Part shown: positions 8,743-17,751 of the stretch, one piece after another
Layout of the letters: each line of letters opens with the position of its first letter
How positions within the stretch are numbered: the stretch's first letter is position 1
Assembly (NCBI GenBank): GCA_900541035.1
Contig: UQIN01000006.1
Location: 36,845 to 100,844 of the forward strand
Source of the DNA: an uncultured Collinsella sp.
Lineage (GTDB): Bacteria; Actinomycetota; Coriobacteriia; Coriobacteriales; Coriobacteriaceae
Direction of reading: 5' to 3'
Length of the DNA: 64,000 nucleotides
Made by a program: the position numbers and the translations under genes
Notes under the pieces: model-generated
Seen by the model: the letters and a program-made list of their open reading frames with translations, nothing else
The model's database searches: none
What the model was told of the DNA's origin: nothing

Positions 8743-8765
8743 AACCTGTCCCTTTTTGACAGGTT
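8743..8765. repeat. Short palindrome at the rlmA 3' end
   Basis: AACCTGTC and GACAGGTT enclose CCTTTTT, starting one base after the rlmA stop. The central CTGTCCCTTT matches the core of family C, so this may be a diverged copy or an independent terminator. Confidence 0.5.
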
Positions 8766-8766
8766 G

Positions 8767-9582
8767 TTAGCTGTGGCGGTACTCGGCGATGATGAAGTCG
8801 ATGTCAGTCTGAAGGGTATCGAGGTTTGCCAGGCGCTCTTTGTCGGCGGGGCGCGTGCGGTAGTAGTACGGCGTCATCTGGAACACCGCCTCGATGTCCG
8901 CCTGGGTCTGAAGCGTAATATTCGCAGACACCCGCTGCGTTCCGACCAACTCGAGCTCGGTGGTCTGCGGCAGCTTCTCGTCATTAAGATATGGCGTGTC
9001 GTAGAGCACCTCCTTGAGCCCAAACAAATGACGGGCACCCGGCACCACGGTATAGAGTGAGCCCTCTGGCGCCAGCACGCGGGCAAACTCACGCTCGTTA
9101 AAGGGAGCGAAGAGCTCGGTCACCATATCGAAGGCGCCGTCCGCCACGGGGATGTCCTTCATGTTGGCCACGAAATAGGTCGCATCGCCGCGCTTGGCGG
9201 CCAGGCGCACCATCTCTTTGCCCAAGTCGAACCCGCAAGCGCCCACGCCCGGCACCGCGCCCATGGCACTCGTGTAATAGCCCTCGCCACAGCAAATATC
9301 GAGCAACGTCATGGGGCCGTTCGTAGGCGCAGCGCGCCCAGACACCTGCTTGCACACCAGCTCGACCATCGCATCGCGCAACGGCGCGTAGTATCCACGG
9401 TTCAAAAAGTCACGACGGCTGCGCGCCTGCGACTTGGGATCGCCCATGGAGTCGCCGCTCTTGGACGAGCGCAATAGATATAGATAACCCTCGCGCGCAC
9501 GGTCAAACCGGTGTCCGCCCGCGCATGCGGCCCCACGCTCATCGTCCACCAACGGTTCATGGCAAACGGGACACAACAACAT
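8767..9582 (-). CDS. rlmA: 23S rRNA (guanine-N1)-methyltransferase RlmA
   Basis: The 271-residue protein starts MLLCPVCHEPL with a treble-clef zinc site (C4, C7, C20, H24 pattern: CPVC...CAGGH). The RlmA-specific KSGDSMGDPKSQARSRRDFL follows. The SAM fold shows LLDICCGEGYYTSAM as motif I. It methylates G745 or G748 of 23S rRNA in other bacteria; RlmA(II) relatives confer tylosin resistance in producers. Length and zinc site are normal. AAGGAG precedes the ATG. It is convergent with the four-helix gene. Confidence 0.88.
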   Translation of the reverse strand: MLLCPVCHEPLVDDERGAACAGGHRFDRAREGYLYLLRSSKSGDSMGDPKSQARSRRDFLNRGYYAPLRDAMVELVCKQVSGRAAPTNGPMTLLDICCGEGYYTSAMGAVPGVGACGFDLGKEMVRLAAKRGDATYFVANMKDIPVADGAFDMVTELFAPFNEREFARVLAPEGSLYTVVPGARHLFGLKEVLYDTPYLNDEKLPQTTELELVGTQRVSANITLQTQADIEAVFQMTPYYYRTRPADKERLANLDTLQTDIDFIIAEYRHS

Positions 9583-9639
9583 GGCTACTCCTTAGCGCGA
9601 ACAACACAACGCCCACTATTGTCGCACGCCTTCCCCACC

Positions 9640-9695
9640 TAGTCATTGGGGACGTTCTTGAATGACTAGTCGTTTAAGGACGTCCCCAATGACTA
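9640..9695. repeat. 56-bp palindromic repeat, family B copy 1
   Basis: This is an inverted repeat: TAGTCATTGGGGACGTTCTT on the left and GACGTCCCCAATGACTA on the right, with a central ACTAGT. Copies occur at 24393, 34588, 36890 and 41280. Further imperfect GTCCC-containing half-units run to about 9745, before the MATE gene. Confidence 0.8.
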
Positions 9696-9814
9696 CAAGG
9701 AGTGTCCCCAGCTGCCGGCAGAAAAGGAACGTCCCTAAGTGCCGACTGGTTGCATTAGGAGTATCATCGTCTGCGCAAATAAGCACGATATAGCATGTTA
9801 GAGATTGAGAGCGT

Positions 9815-11197
9815 ATGGCTGATACCGCATCTAAGCACATCGATATGACCACCGGCTCGCTGTGGCGCAATATTCCCCTGTTCGCCTTCCCCGTGGCCGC
9901 CACGAGCATCTTGGAGCAGCTGTCGAACCTCATCGCCACGGTCATTATCGGCAACTTCTCGGGCGACCAGGGAACCCTCGCCATGGCGGCGGTCGGCTCC
10001 AATGTTCCGCTTACCAGCCTTATGCTCAACCTGTTTATTGGCATGTCGCTTGGCTCCAACGTGGTCATCGCCAACGCTATCGGCCGCGACGATCAGAGCA
10101 TGGTCAAACGCGCCGTCCATACCTCGATCTTAATGGCGCTCGTGGGCTTTATCGTCATCGCGCTGGGCGAGATCTTTGCCGAGCCCATGCTCGCCGCCCT
10201 CAACGTTCCCGCCGAAACCATGCCGCTCGCTTCGCTCTACCTGCGCGTCTTTTTGCTGAGCATGCCCTCGATCTTGCTCTACAACTTTGAGGCTGCGATC
10301 TTCCGCTCCGTCGGCATCACCCGCATGCCGCTGCAGGCGCTTGCCGTGTCCACCGTCCTCAACATTGGCCTGGACCTCATCTTTGTCCCCGTACTCCACT
10401 GGGGTGTCGCGGGCGTCGCCATCGCCACCGCCATCGCCTACACCGTCAGCGCCGCCACACTCTTTATCCGCCTGCTCAAGACCGACTCCGTCGTCCGCGT
10501 CACCCCACGCGACCTGGCTATCGACCCCGTCGCCCTCAAGCGCATCGTCAAGATCGGCCTGCCAGCCGGCATCCAAAGCGCCGTCTTTGCCGTAGCCAAC
10601 ATCATCATCCAGTCCGCCATCAACAGCCTGGGCACCGAGGTCATGGCGGCATCGAGCGCCGCCATGAGCTTGGAGTACGTATGCTACAACCTGCTCAACA
10701 GCTTTAGCCAGGCGTGCACCACCTTTGTGGGACAAAACCACGGTGCCCGCCAGATCGACCGCTGCACCAAAACGCTCAAGGTCTGCCTGGTCGAAGGCGG
10801 TATCGTCGCGCTCACCACGATCATCGTTATTGTCGGCCTGGGGCGCGAGATCTTGTCGCTGTTCAACAGCGATCCCAACATCGTCTCGATCGGCTATATC
10901 CGCGTGTGCTCGATCTTCCCGGCGTACGCCTTTAGCATGTTCTACGAAAACATGTCAGGCTACCTGCGCGGCTTTGGCATCTCGCTCACACCCGCCCTCA
11001 TCACCATGATCTGCGTCTGCGGCATCCGCTTCTACTGGGTGTTCTGCGTGTTCCCGCACTTCCGCACCTTTGCGAACATCATGATGGTCTACCCCATCAG
11101 CCTGGGCACCACGGCGTTCTTTATGGTCGTGGCGGTACTACTTTGCCACCCGGCACGCACCTATCGCGCCACCCAAGCCAAAGCGACAGCCCGCTAA
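9815..11197 (+). CDS. MATE-family efflux transporter
   Basis: The 460-residue protein has about 12 hydrophobic segments in two related halves, as in the multidrug and toxic compound extrusion family. These proteins export drugs or metabolites using Na+ or H+ gradients. The start (TGSLWRNIPLFAFPVAATSI) and the first-half motif GNFSGDQGTLAMAAVGSNVP are typical of the DinF/NorM-like bacterial branch. The second half contains FSQACTTFVGQNHGARQ. The substrate cannot be read from sequence. It is separated from rlmA by family B repeats and convergent with a LysR gene. Confidence 0.88.
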   Translation: MADTASKHIDMTTGSLWRNIPLFAFPVAATSILEQLSNLIATVIIGNFSGDQGTLAMAAVGSNVPLTSLMLNLFIGMSLGSNVVIANAIGRDDQSMVKRAVHTSILMALVGFIVIALGEIFAEPMLAALNVPAETMPLASLYLRVFLLSMPSILLYNFEAAIFRSVGITRMPLQALAVSTVLNIGLDLIFVPVLHWGVAGVAIATAIAYTVSAATLFIRLLKTDSVVRVTPRDLAIDPVALKRIVKIGLPAGIQSAVFAVANIIIQSAINSLGTEVMAASSAAMSLEYVCYNLLNSFSQACTTFVGQNHGARQIDRCTKTLKVCLVEGGIVALTTIIVIVGLGREILSLFNSDPNIVSIGYIRVCSIFPAYAFSMFYENMSGYLRGFGISLTPALITMICVCGIRFYWVFCVFPHFRTFANIMMVYPISLGTTAFFMVVAVLLCHPARTYRATQAKATAR

Positions 11198-11224
11198 ACA
11201 CCGCACTCAACGCCACGACAGTCA

Positions 11225-12091
11225 TTAATTGACAATATGCGAGCTCATATAGTCGATAAAGCGCCTCGTGGCGATAGGCATGGTGTCCCAGCTGCGCCAG
11301 GCGGCCACCACGTCGCGCGAGGGGGCATGCACGATGGGCCGCACACGAATATCGGCTCGCATGCCCTCCACAGTACGACGGTAGAGCATGCTCACGCCTA
11401 GGCCCTCCTCCACCATCGCCATGATGGTGTAGTCGTCAGTCACCTCGCTCGTCACGTGCGGCGACAGCCCATGCGCCGCAAATGCATCGAGCACCAGGCT
11501 CTGTTCGCCCTCATCCAGCAGTACAAACGGCTCGGACGCCAGGTCGGCGAGTGTCACCTTTTCCTTTGCCGTCAGCGGATGCGCGGCCGGCAACAATGCC
11601 ACCAACTCGTCGTGATAGACCACGCGCTTCTCGAGCCCAGCGGTAAATCCGCGTGCCGTAAAGCAAAAATCAACCACGCCATCGTGCACCCACTGGGCGT
11701 TGCGCGTGTAATCGCCCTGCTTGAGGGTAAAGCGTACGCCCGGGTGCAGGGCTCCAAAATCGCGGATCACGCGCGGCAACACGGTTCGACTCACGTTGGT
11801 AAACGTCGCGATGCGAATATCAGTCGACGAAAGCCCCAGCAGCTCCTGCCGCTTGCCCTCGAGCTCGAGCTCGGCGGTCACAATCTGGCGCAGGTACGGC
11901 AGATATTGTTTACCGTCGCGCGTAAGCGAAACGCCCTGCTTTCCGCGCTCGATAAGCGTGGTGCCCAGCTCGCGCTCGAGCGCCTTGACGGCCTGGCTCA
12001 CCGCACTTTGCGTATAGCCCAACTCGTCCGCCGCGCCTTTAAGGCTGCCGCGGTCGACCACCATACAAACAATCTGATACCGCGATGCCAT
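11225..12091 (-). CDS. LysR-family transcriptional regulator
   Basis: The 288-residue protein has an N-terminal winged helix-turn-helix (LKGAADELGYTQSAVSQAVKALE, given here as its two helices around SAVSQAV). A periplasmic-binding-like effector domain follows from about residue 90. It is divergent from the EamA exporter gene at 12250, with a 158-base gap. That is the usual layout of a LysR regulator and its target, so I infer it controls that exporter. GGAGG precedes the ATG. Confidence 0.85.
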   Translation of the reverse strand: MASRYQIVCMVVDRGSLKGAADELGYTQSAVSQAVKALERELGTTLIERGKQGVSLTRDGKQYLPYLRQIVTAELELEGKRQELLGLSSTDIRIATFTNVSRTVLPRVIRDFGALHPGVRFTLKQGDYTRNAQWVHDGVVDFCFTARGFTAGLEKRVVYHDELVALLPAAHPLTAKEKVTLADLASEPFVLLDEGEQSLVLDAFAAHGLSPHVTSEVTDDYTIMAMVEEGLGVSMLYRRTVEGMRADIRVRPIVHAPSRDVVAAWRSWDTMPIATRRFIDYMSSHIVN

Positions 12092-12249
12092 CGTGCCTCC
12101 ACATCAATGCAGCCGTAAAACGTTTTGCCAGCGCTTTTCGCGCCTACTTTAGCGTTTCTTAATCATACTGAAGATACATTCGCTTTACTACATCAACATC
12201 TGAGAGCAGAATCCTTTGTGCGAAACCGTTCTGTAACAAAAGGAGTCCC

Positions 12250-13152
12250 ATGGATCGCAAAAAAGCAATCGCGCTCTCATTTTCCGTTCCCGTCGCATGG
12301 GGCTTTTCGTATCCCCTCATGAAGATCGGCATGGACAGCATGAACGCCACGAGCATCGTCGCGTTGCGCTGCATCATCGCCTTTGTGGCCTGTCTGCTGC
12401 TCTTCCACAAGCGCGCGTTCCGCATCAACCGCGACCTTATGGTTCGTGCCGCTATCATCGGCGCCATTATGGCAACCGAGCTCACCTGCATGTGCTTGGG
12501 CTCCAGCCTCACTTCTGCCTCCACTGCCGGCTTTTTGCAGAGCCTGACGGTCGTGATCGTGCCGTTTGCCAACGCCGCCCTGCTGCGTCGCGCCCCCGAG
12601 CGCAAAGTGCTCGTCGGCACCGCCATCGTCACCTGCGGTATGTTGCTGCTCTCGGGCGCAGACTTTACCAGCCTGAATCCCGGCGCGATCATCATGCTGC
12701 TCTCGGCCTTTATCTATGCCAGCCACATTATCGTGGCCAAGCGCTTTGTCGAAGAAGTCGATCCGCTTGCTCTGGGCGTTTGGCAGCTGGGCTTCGGCGG
12801 CTTGTTCTCGGGCATCGCCGCATGCGTCTTTGGCGGTTTCACACTTCCCAGTACGCCCAGCGAGATCGTGGTCGTCGTCGCGCTCGCACTCATCTGCTCT
12901 GCCTACGGCTTTATCACCCAGACGCTCGTGCAGCCCCACGTACCCGCCGAGACCACCGGCTTCGCCTTCTCGCTTGAGCCGGTCTGCTCCGCTGTCTTTT
13001 CGTTCTTCTTGGTTGGCGAGGTCCTGAGCCCCATCGCCTTCTTTGGCGCCGCCCTCATCCTAACCGGCGTCATGGTGGCAACCGTCGAGCTTCCGCGCCT
13101 CCGCGCACATGAACAGGCTCGCATGGCAGGAGCGCCCGAGCACGTCTCGTAG
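12250..13152 (+). CDS. EamA/DMT-family transporter
   Basis: The 300-residue protein has ten predicted hydrophobic segments in two EamA repeats. The first begins IALSFSVPVAWGFSYPLMKI, the second around GAIIMLLSAFIYASHIIVAK. Such proteins export amino acids or other small metabolites. The characteristic late PVCSAVFSFFLVGEVLSPIA is present. The start follows AAAGGAG. It is probably controlled by the divergent LysR gene. Substrate unknown. Confidence 0.86.
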   Translation: MDRKKAIALSFSVPVAWGFSYPLMKIGMDSMNATSIVALRCIIAFVACLLLFHKRAFRINRDLMVRAAIIGAIMATELTCMCLGSSLTSASTAGFLQSLTVVIVPFANAALLRRAPERKVLVGTAIVTCGMLLLSGADFTSLNPGAIIMLLSAFIYASHIIVAKRFVEEVDPLALGVWQLGFGGLFSGIAACVFGGFTLPSTPSEIVVVVALALICSAYGFITQTLVQPHVPAETTGFAFSLEPVCSAVFSFFLVGEVLSPIAFFGAALILTGVMVATVELPRLRAHEQARMAGAPEHVS

Positions 13153-13240
13153 ACCCCGCTCTTCATACAGCCGTGGCATAAAGGCAACCGGTGCGCCTTT
13201 ACAATAGATGCCAACAGAGCATCTGCCATAAAGGAGCCCC

Positions 13241-13966
13241 ATGGACACCGCGACCCGCGACCGCAACATAGCAACTTGGTTGGGCGATGCGCCGCAGCCG
13301 GTACGTGACACTACGAACCAGCTGCTCGAGCGCATCGCCCTCTTGCGTGCCGAACAGACCATCTACCCGGCACAAGACGACATCCTCAATGCCCTCGCCT
13401 ACACGCCGGCCGACCAGGTCAAGGTTGTCATCTTGGGTCAAGACCCCTATCACGGACCCAACCAGGCCATGGGGCTGTCGTTCTCGGTCCCCGCAACGCA
13501 AACCAAGTTGCCGCCGAGCCTGCGCAACATCTATAAGGAACTCAAAGCCGATCTGGGTTGCCCCATCCCCGCCACGGGAGACTTGACACCATGGGCACAA
13601 CAGGGCGTCCTGCTTCTCAACACTACGCTCACCGTGCGCGAACACGCCGCGAACTCGCACGCCAAACTAGGCTGGAGCACGCTCACCGACTACGTTATCG
13701 AACGCTGCTGCCAGCTGCCCCAGTCGGTCGTCTTTTTGGCATGGGGTCGCTTTGCCCAGCAGATGGTCGAAGGTAAACTCGCCGCGACCGGCGCGGGTAA
13801 GGCAACCAGCAAGTTCTGTCTGGCCTCCACGCACCCCTCGCCGCTTTCGGCCAATCGTGCCACGGCGGAACTCCCTGCCTTTATGGGATCGCGTCCCTTC
13901 TCCGCCGCCAATCGGCTACTCGAACAGCACGGCTCGCCCCCCGTCAACTGGACTTGCCTCGACTAA
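13241..13966 (+). CDS. ung: Uracil-DNA glycosylase, family 1
   Basis: The 241-residue protein carries the water-activating motif GQDPYHGPNQAMGLSFSVP near residue 65. It also has the Asn-containing LLLNTTLTV and the DNA-intercalation loop HPSPLSANR. The last is slightly altered from the usual HPSPLSAHR. The enzyme removes uracil from DNA and starts base-excision repair. Length is normal. AAAGGAG precedes the ATG. It is followed by a strong terminator. Confidence 0.95.
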   Translation: MDTATRDRNIATWLGDAPQPVRDTTNQLLERIALLRAEQTIYPAQDDILNALAYTPADQVKVVILGQDPYHGPNQAMGLSFSVPATQTKLPPSLRNIYKELKADLGCPIPATGDLTPWAQQGVLLLNTTLTVREHAANSHAKLGWSTLTDYVIERCCQLPQSVVFLAWGRFAQQMVEGKLAATGAGKATSKFCLASTHPSPLSANRATAELPAFMGSRPFSAANRLLEQHGSPPVNWTCLD

Positions 13967-13981
13967 AAATCGATATACCAA

Positions 13982-14015
13982 AAACGCGCCCGACGGCTTT
14001 CCATCGGGCGCGTTT
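13982..14015. terminator. Bidirectional terminator between ung and the SDR gene
   Basis: AAACGCGCCCGA and TCGGGCGCGTTT form a 12-bp stem extended by a CGG/CCA pairing around a CTTT loop. A or T residues flank it on both sides. It lies between convergent genes and could end both transcripts. Confidence 0.85.
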
Positions 14016-14016
14016 C

Positions 14017-14697
14017 CTATTCGGGCCAAATAAATTGCGTGCGGCCGGCCTCGCCGCCATCGATTAGCAGACTCTGTCCGGTCATAAACCGGTTGGTCAC
14101 GCCCACAAAGTAGATCCACTCGGCGATCTCTTGGGCGGTGGCCCAGCGCTTAAGCGGCGTGAGCTCCATAATCTGGTTCCACAGGTGTTCGTCTTCCATC
14201 ACGCAACGGTTGAGCGGCGTGATAACGCCGCCCGGGTCCACACTGTTGGCGATGGCCTGCGGTGCCAGGCGGTTTGCAAGGTTCTTGGTGTAGGCGATAA
14301 CGCCGCCCTTGCTGGCGGCATAGGCGGGAAACTCCGATCCCGTATGTCCGCTCGCCGACCCCACATTGACCACGGATTTGATAGCCGGCGCCGGCTTGGC
14401 GGCAAGCCCCTCCCCCACAAAGGCGTAGCGCTCGGTCACATTGATGGTGCCACACAGGTTAGCGGCGATGTCGTCGGCCGAATCCTGCGTACCGGCAACG
14501 TTCACGATTACCTGGGGTTCAAGGTCGCCTGGAAACGAGTCCGGCTCGCGGACATCAACGATCAGATGGCGGTAGCGCTCGTGTTCGATCGCCGCCGGCA
14601 GCAGATCAAAGCCCACGACCTCGTGACCCTCGTCCAAAAAGCGCTGCACGCACGCGGCTCCGATACCGCCCGAAGCGCCCGTGATCAAAACCCGCAT
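14017..14697 (-). CDS. SDR-family oxidoreductase
   Basis: The 226-residue Rossmann protein begins MRVLITGASGGIGAACVQRF with the TGxxxGIG NAD(P) motif. It has the catalytic YAASKGG (Tyr-x3-Lys) near residue 120, and NVGSASGHTGS supplies the catalytic Ser. It belongs to the short-chain dehydrogenase/reductases, with unknown substrate. The start has AAGGAG, which overlaps the end region of the upstream transporter gene (9-base gap). The two form an operon. Confidence 0.86.
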   Translation of the reverse strand: MRVLITGASGGIGAACVQRFLDEGHEVVGFDLLPAAIEHERYRHLIVDVREPDSFPGDLEPQVIVNVAGTQDSADDIAANLCGTINVTERYAFVGEGLAAKPAPAIKSVVNVGSASGHTGSEFPAYAASKGGVIAYTKNLANRLAPQAIANSVDPGGVITPLNRCVMEDEHLWNQIMELTPLKRWATAQEIAEWIYFVGVTNRFMTGQSLLIDGGEAGRTQFIWPE

Positions 14698-14706
14698 ACT
14701 TGCTCC

Positions 14707-15429
14707 TTAGGCGGTTGCGTGGCGCTCGAGGTACTCGGAGCCCACGTTCTCGCGCTCCCAGCCGCGCACGACCTTGTAGCCCACGGGGCTCAGGAAGACC
14801 TCGCACAGCAGCTCGGCAACAGCACCGGTCAGCGAGCACATAAGGACCTGCACCCAGGTCCAACCAAAGAACGTGTGGCTCACCACAATGGCAAAGACCA
14901 GGTTGTCGATAAACTGGCCAACACCTGTGGACACATAGGAGCGGAAGGCGAAGCTCGCAAAGTTATTCTTTTTGAGCATACGGCCGAGCGACTGGTTGAG
15001 CGTGGAGTTAACCACGGCAGAAACGAGCATTGCCAGCGAAGAGCCCAGCACCACGTACCAGGTGCCGCCAATGGTGGCGTTAAGGGCGGTGTTGACCTCG
15101 ATCATGCCGGTGTCGTAGTAGGCGCCCCACATACCGGGCGTGAGCGAGCATGCCCAAAAGCACAGGCTCACGGCCAGGTTGACCAGCAGCGCGAGGATAG
15201 AGATTTTGATGGATGCCTTGGCGCCAAAGCGCTTGCAGATCATGTCCTGGCACAAAAACGAAACCCAGCTCACCACAAAGCCGCAATCGAGTGCCAGATA
15301 CGGCAGGCTGATAAGCTCTTTGTTGGCCAGCAGGTTCATCATGATGACGCTCACGAAAAACAGCGAAACCGTTGCCGCGGGAATGCTCCGCAGCAGGACC
15401 TTGTAGTCCTCCATGACCTTCTTGATCAT
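14707..15429 (-). CDS. VUT/YhhQ-family transporter (queuosine precursor type)
   Basis: The 240-residue membrane protein has about six hydrophobic segments. The family pattern includes MMNLLANKELISLPYLALDC near the start and SSLAMLVSAVVNSTLNQSLG in the middle. The VUT/YhhQ family imports queuosine precursors (preQ0/preQ1) in E. coli; specificity here is inferred. CCAAAGGAG precedes the ATG. The leader has a CGAGCAG...CTGCTCG inverted repeat (15458-15485), but I could not recognise a preQ1 riboswitch. It is followed directly by the SDR gene. Confidence 0.75.
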   Translation of the reverse strand: MIKKVMEDYKVLLRSIPAATVSLFFVSVIMMNLLANKELISLPYLALDCGFVVSWVSFLCQDMICKRFGAKASIKISILALLVNLAVSLCFWACSLTPGMWGAYYDTGMIEVNTALNATIGGTWYVVLGSSLAMLVSAVVNSTLNQSLGRMLKKNNFASFAFRSYVSTGVGQFIDNLVFAIVVSHTFFGWTWVQVLMCSLTGAVAELLCEVFLSPVGYKVVRGWERENVGSEYLERHATA

Positions 15430-15585
15430 TATGTACTCCTTTGGTTTTAGGTTTAACGAGCAGGATATCGGACCCGAACTGCTCGGACGCCCCGGTCTTG
15501 AGACGACGGTGGGTATGATAGCCGCTCACACGGCATCAGGCAAGCGAACGGCGCGGCAGCCCCGCAGGGCCACCGCGCCGATGCG

Positions 15586-17199
15586 TTAAAAGGCCACGTT
15601 GCCAAACTCCGACAGGATAAGGTCGGGGTTGTGGTCGGTAGCCCAATCCACGTTCCACGGGCTCGTGAACAGCAGTAGCTTACCGCCGCGCATGTCCTCG
15701 ACGCGCAGCGTGTCGCGCGTGAGCGAAAGACCCGGGATATCGATGGTATCGGGGTCATTCTGGATCCAGCGGATGTCCGTATAGGGCAGCGGCTGGCGAC
15801 GAACCTCAACACGGTACTCGGCCTTGAGACGGCGCTCGAGCACCTCAAACTGCAGCACGCCGACCACGCCCACGATGACGCTCTCCATGCCGGCACCCAG
15901 CTCGCGGAAGATTTGGATGGCGCCCTCCTGGGCAAGCTCCTCCATACCCTTGACGAACTGCTTGCGCTTGAGCGTGTCGACCTGCGTAATGCGAGCAAAC
16001 ATCTCGGGGGCGAACGTCGGAATCTGCGGATACTGCACGTGGCGCTTGCCGGAGCACACGGTGTCGCCGATGCTAAAGATACCCGGATCGAACAGGCCCA
16101 CGATATCGCCCGCGTACGCCTCGTCCACGATGGCGCGATCGTCGGCCATCATCGACGTGCCCGTGGCAAGCTTGAGCTTGCGGTTGCCCTGCACGTGGAA
16201 GGCATCCATGCCGCGCTCGAACTTGCCCGAGCAAATGCGCACAAAGGCGATGCGGTCGCGGTGGTTCTTGTCCATGTTGGCCTGGATCTTAAACACAAAG
16301 CCGCTAAAGTCGTCGCGGCAGGGATCGACCGGCTCGCTGGTGAGCGTATCGGTATAGGCGCGCGGCGTCGGGGCCAGACGCAGGAACTCCTTGAGGAAGG
16401 GCTCCACGCCAAAGTTGGTGAGCGCCGAGCCAAAGAACGCCGGGCTCAGCTTGCCGCAGGCCACAGCATCCAAGTCGAGCTCGTCGCCAGCGCCATCGAG
16501 CAGCTCGATGTCGTCCATCAGGTTCTTATGGTTCTCCTCGCCGATGAGCTCGTCCATGGAAGGATCGCCCAGCTCGGCCTCGACCTCGGCGACCTTCTTG
16601 GTGGCGTTGGCGTGACCGTCGCCCTCGAAGGCGATAACGCGACGGGTCTGACGGTCGAACACGCCGCGGAAGTTGCGGCCGCTGCCGATCGGCCAGTTCA
16701 TGGGATAGGTGTTGATGCCCAGAACATTCTCGATCTCTTCCATGAGCTCAAACGGATCGCGAGCCTCGTGGTCGAGCTTGTTCACAAAGGTGAAGATGGG
16801 AATGTGGCGCAGCGTACAGACCTTAAAGAGCTTTTTGGTCTGGGCCTCGACGCCCTTGGCGCCGTCGATGACCATAACAGCAGCGTCGGCGGCCATAAGG
16901 GTACGGTAGGTATCCTCCGAGAAGTCCTGGTGGCCGGGGGTATCGAGGATGTTGACGCAGGCGCCGTTGTAGGTGAACTGCAGCACCGAGGAGGTAACGG
17001 AAATACCGCGCTCCTTCTCGATGTCCATCCAGTCCGAGACGGCATGCTTGGCCGAGCTCTTGCCCTTGACCGAGCCGGCAGTCTGGATGCTGCCGGTATA
17101 GAGCAGCAGCTTCTCGGTAAGTGTGGTCTTACCGGCGTCCGGGTGGCTGATAATCGCGAATGTGCGGCGCGACGAGATTTCATCCGACAAGCTTGCCAT
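15586..17199 (-). CDS. prfC: Peptide chain release factor 3
   Basis: The 537-residue translational GTPase starts MASLSDEISSRRTFAIISHP, followed by DAGKTTLTEKLLL (G1). It shows DTPGHQDFSEDTYRTL (G3), where the Q after GH is typical of RF3, and NKLDHEARDP (G4). RF3 recycles RF1/RF2 from the ribosome after termination. The ATG at 17197-17199 follows AAAGGATCC; an in-frame start nine codons upstream has no good site. It is monocistronic and divergent from the repeat array. Confidence 0.93.
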   Translation of the reverse strand: MASLSDEISSRRTFAIISHPDAGKTTLTEKLLLYTGSIQTAGSVKGKSSAKHAVSDWMDIEKERGISVTSSVLQFTYNGACVNILDTPGHQDFSEDTYRTLMAADAAVMVIDGAKGVEAQTKKLFKVCTLRHIPIFTFVNKLDHEARDPFELMEEIENVLGINTYPMNWPIGSGRNFRGVFDRQTRRVIAFEGDGHANATKKVAEVEAELGDPSMDELIGEENHKNLMDDIELLDGAGDELDLDAVACGKLSPAFFGSALTNFGVEPFLKEFLRLAPTPRAYTDTLTSEPVDPCRDDFSGFVFKIQANMDKNHRDRIAFVRICSGKFERGMDAFHVQGNRKLKLATGTSMMADDRAIVDEAYAGDIVGLFDPGIFSIGDTVCSGKRHVQYPQIPTFAPEMFARITQVDTLKRKQFVKGMEELAQEGAIQIFRELGAGMESVIVGVVGVLQFEVLERRLKAEYRVEVRRQPLPYTDIRWIQNDPDTIDIPGLSLTRDTLRVEDMRGGKLLLFTSPWNVDWATDHNPDLILSEFGNVAF

Positions 17200-17340
17200 G
17201 CGGATCCTTTCTTGCATTAAGTGCATTACGTCGATGTAACCCTACTATTGTAGCCGCGAAATCTCGGCATAGGGCACCTATCAGGACAAATTCATCAGTT
17301 GGGGCCTAGGGTAGCAGTCGATGGCGACACTCCGCAGCAG

Positions 17341-17643
17341 TTTGTCTCGATCTGTAACATCTAGACGGTTTTTGAACCTCTTCCTGTTACAGATTTAGAC
17401 AAACAGGTGGGCGTCCCAGAAAGATCTCGATCTGTAACATCTAGCCACTCAAAACGGGTCCATCTGTTACAGATTGAGATATAAGGATAGACGGGTGGCC
17501 AATGTCTCGATCTGTAACATCTAGCAGCCAAAATCTTCTCCAGTTGTTACAGATTGAGACAACCAAGTGGGGCCCGCCAGCAAAATCTCAATCTGTAACA
17601 GGTAGCCGTCCAAATCGGTTCCAGATGTTACAGATTGAGATGA
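17341..17643. repeat. Array of four 60-bp inverted repeats with 80-bp period
   Basis: Four units each carry a left arm TCTCGATCTGTAACA (variant TCTCAATCTGTAACA) and a right arm TGTTACAGATTGAGA, around about 25 bases of variable sequence. The ATCTGTAACA half-sites start at 17350, 17430, 17510 and 17591. The inverted half-sites start at 17385, 17465, 17545 and 17626. The period is therefore 80, 80 and 81 bases. Spacers of about 20 bases are unrelated except for a G-rich patch. The array fills the divergent gap between prfC and the GntR-ABC operon. No coding frame fits it. Confidence 0.85.
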
Positions 17644-17673
17644 ATGAACGCGCTGACAATCCGAATTTGTCTC

Positions 17674-17724
17674 TTGTGCAACTGTGCATAGTGTATATAT
17701 ACTGTGCTTACCGGTTATATACAC
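17674..17724 (+). promoter_or_regulatory. Promoter and operator of the GntR-ABC operon
   Basis: GTGTATATA (17691-17699) and its exact inverse TATATACAC (17716-17724) are separated by 16 bases. The left half overlaps a plausible -10 (TATATA), placed 16 bases after a -35-like TTGTGC (17674-17679). It lies 27 bases before the gntR start. This fits autoregulation by a YtrA-type GntR dimer. Confidence 0.65.
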
Positions 17725-17751
17725 GTGTAGCCCATCAGCTAAGGAGCCGCT

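Noticed and set aside
14131..15450. 439-residue plus-strand frame
   Set aside because: It is antisense to the SDR and VUT genes, His/Gln-rich, and lacks a ribosome site.
15430..15585. preQ1 riboswitch before the VUT transporter
   Set aside because: Only a CGAGCAG/CTGCTCG inverted repeat is visible; no preQ1-I or preQ1-II core could be recognised.
17341..17643. CRISPR array
   Set aside because: Units are inverted-repeat pairs with 80-bp period and short unrelated gaps; there are no direct repeats of 25-40 bp with equal spacers and no cas genes nearby.
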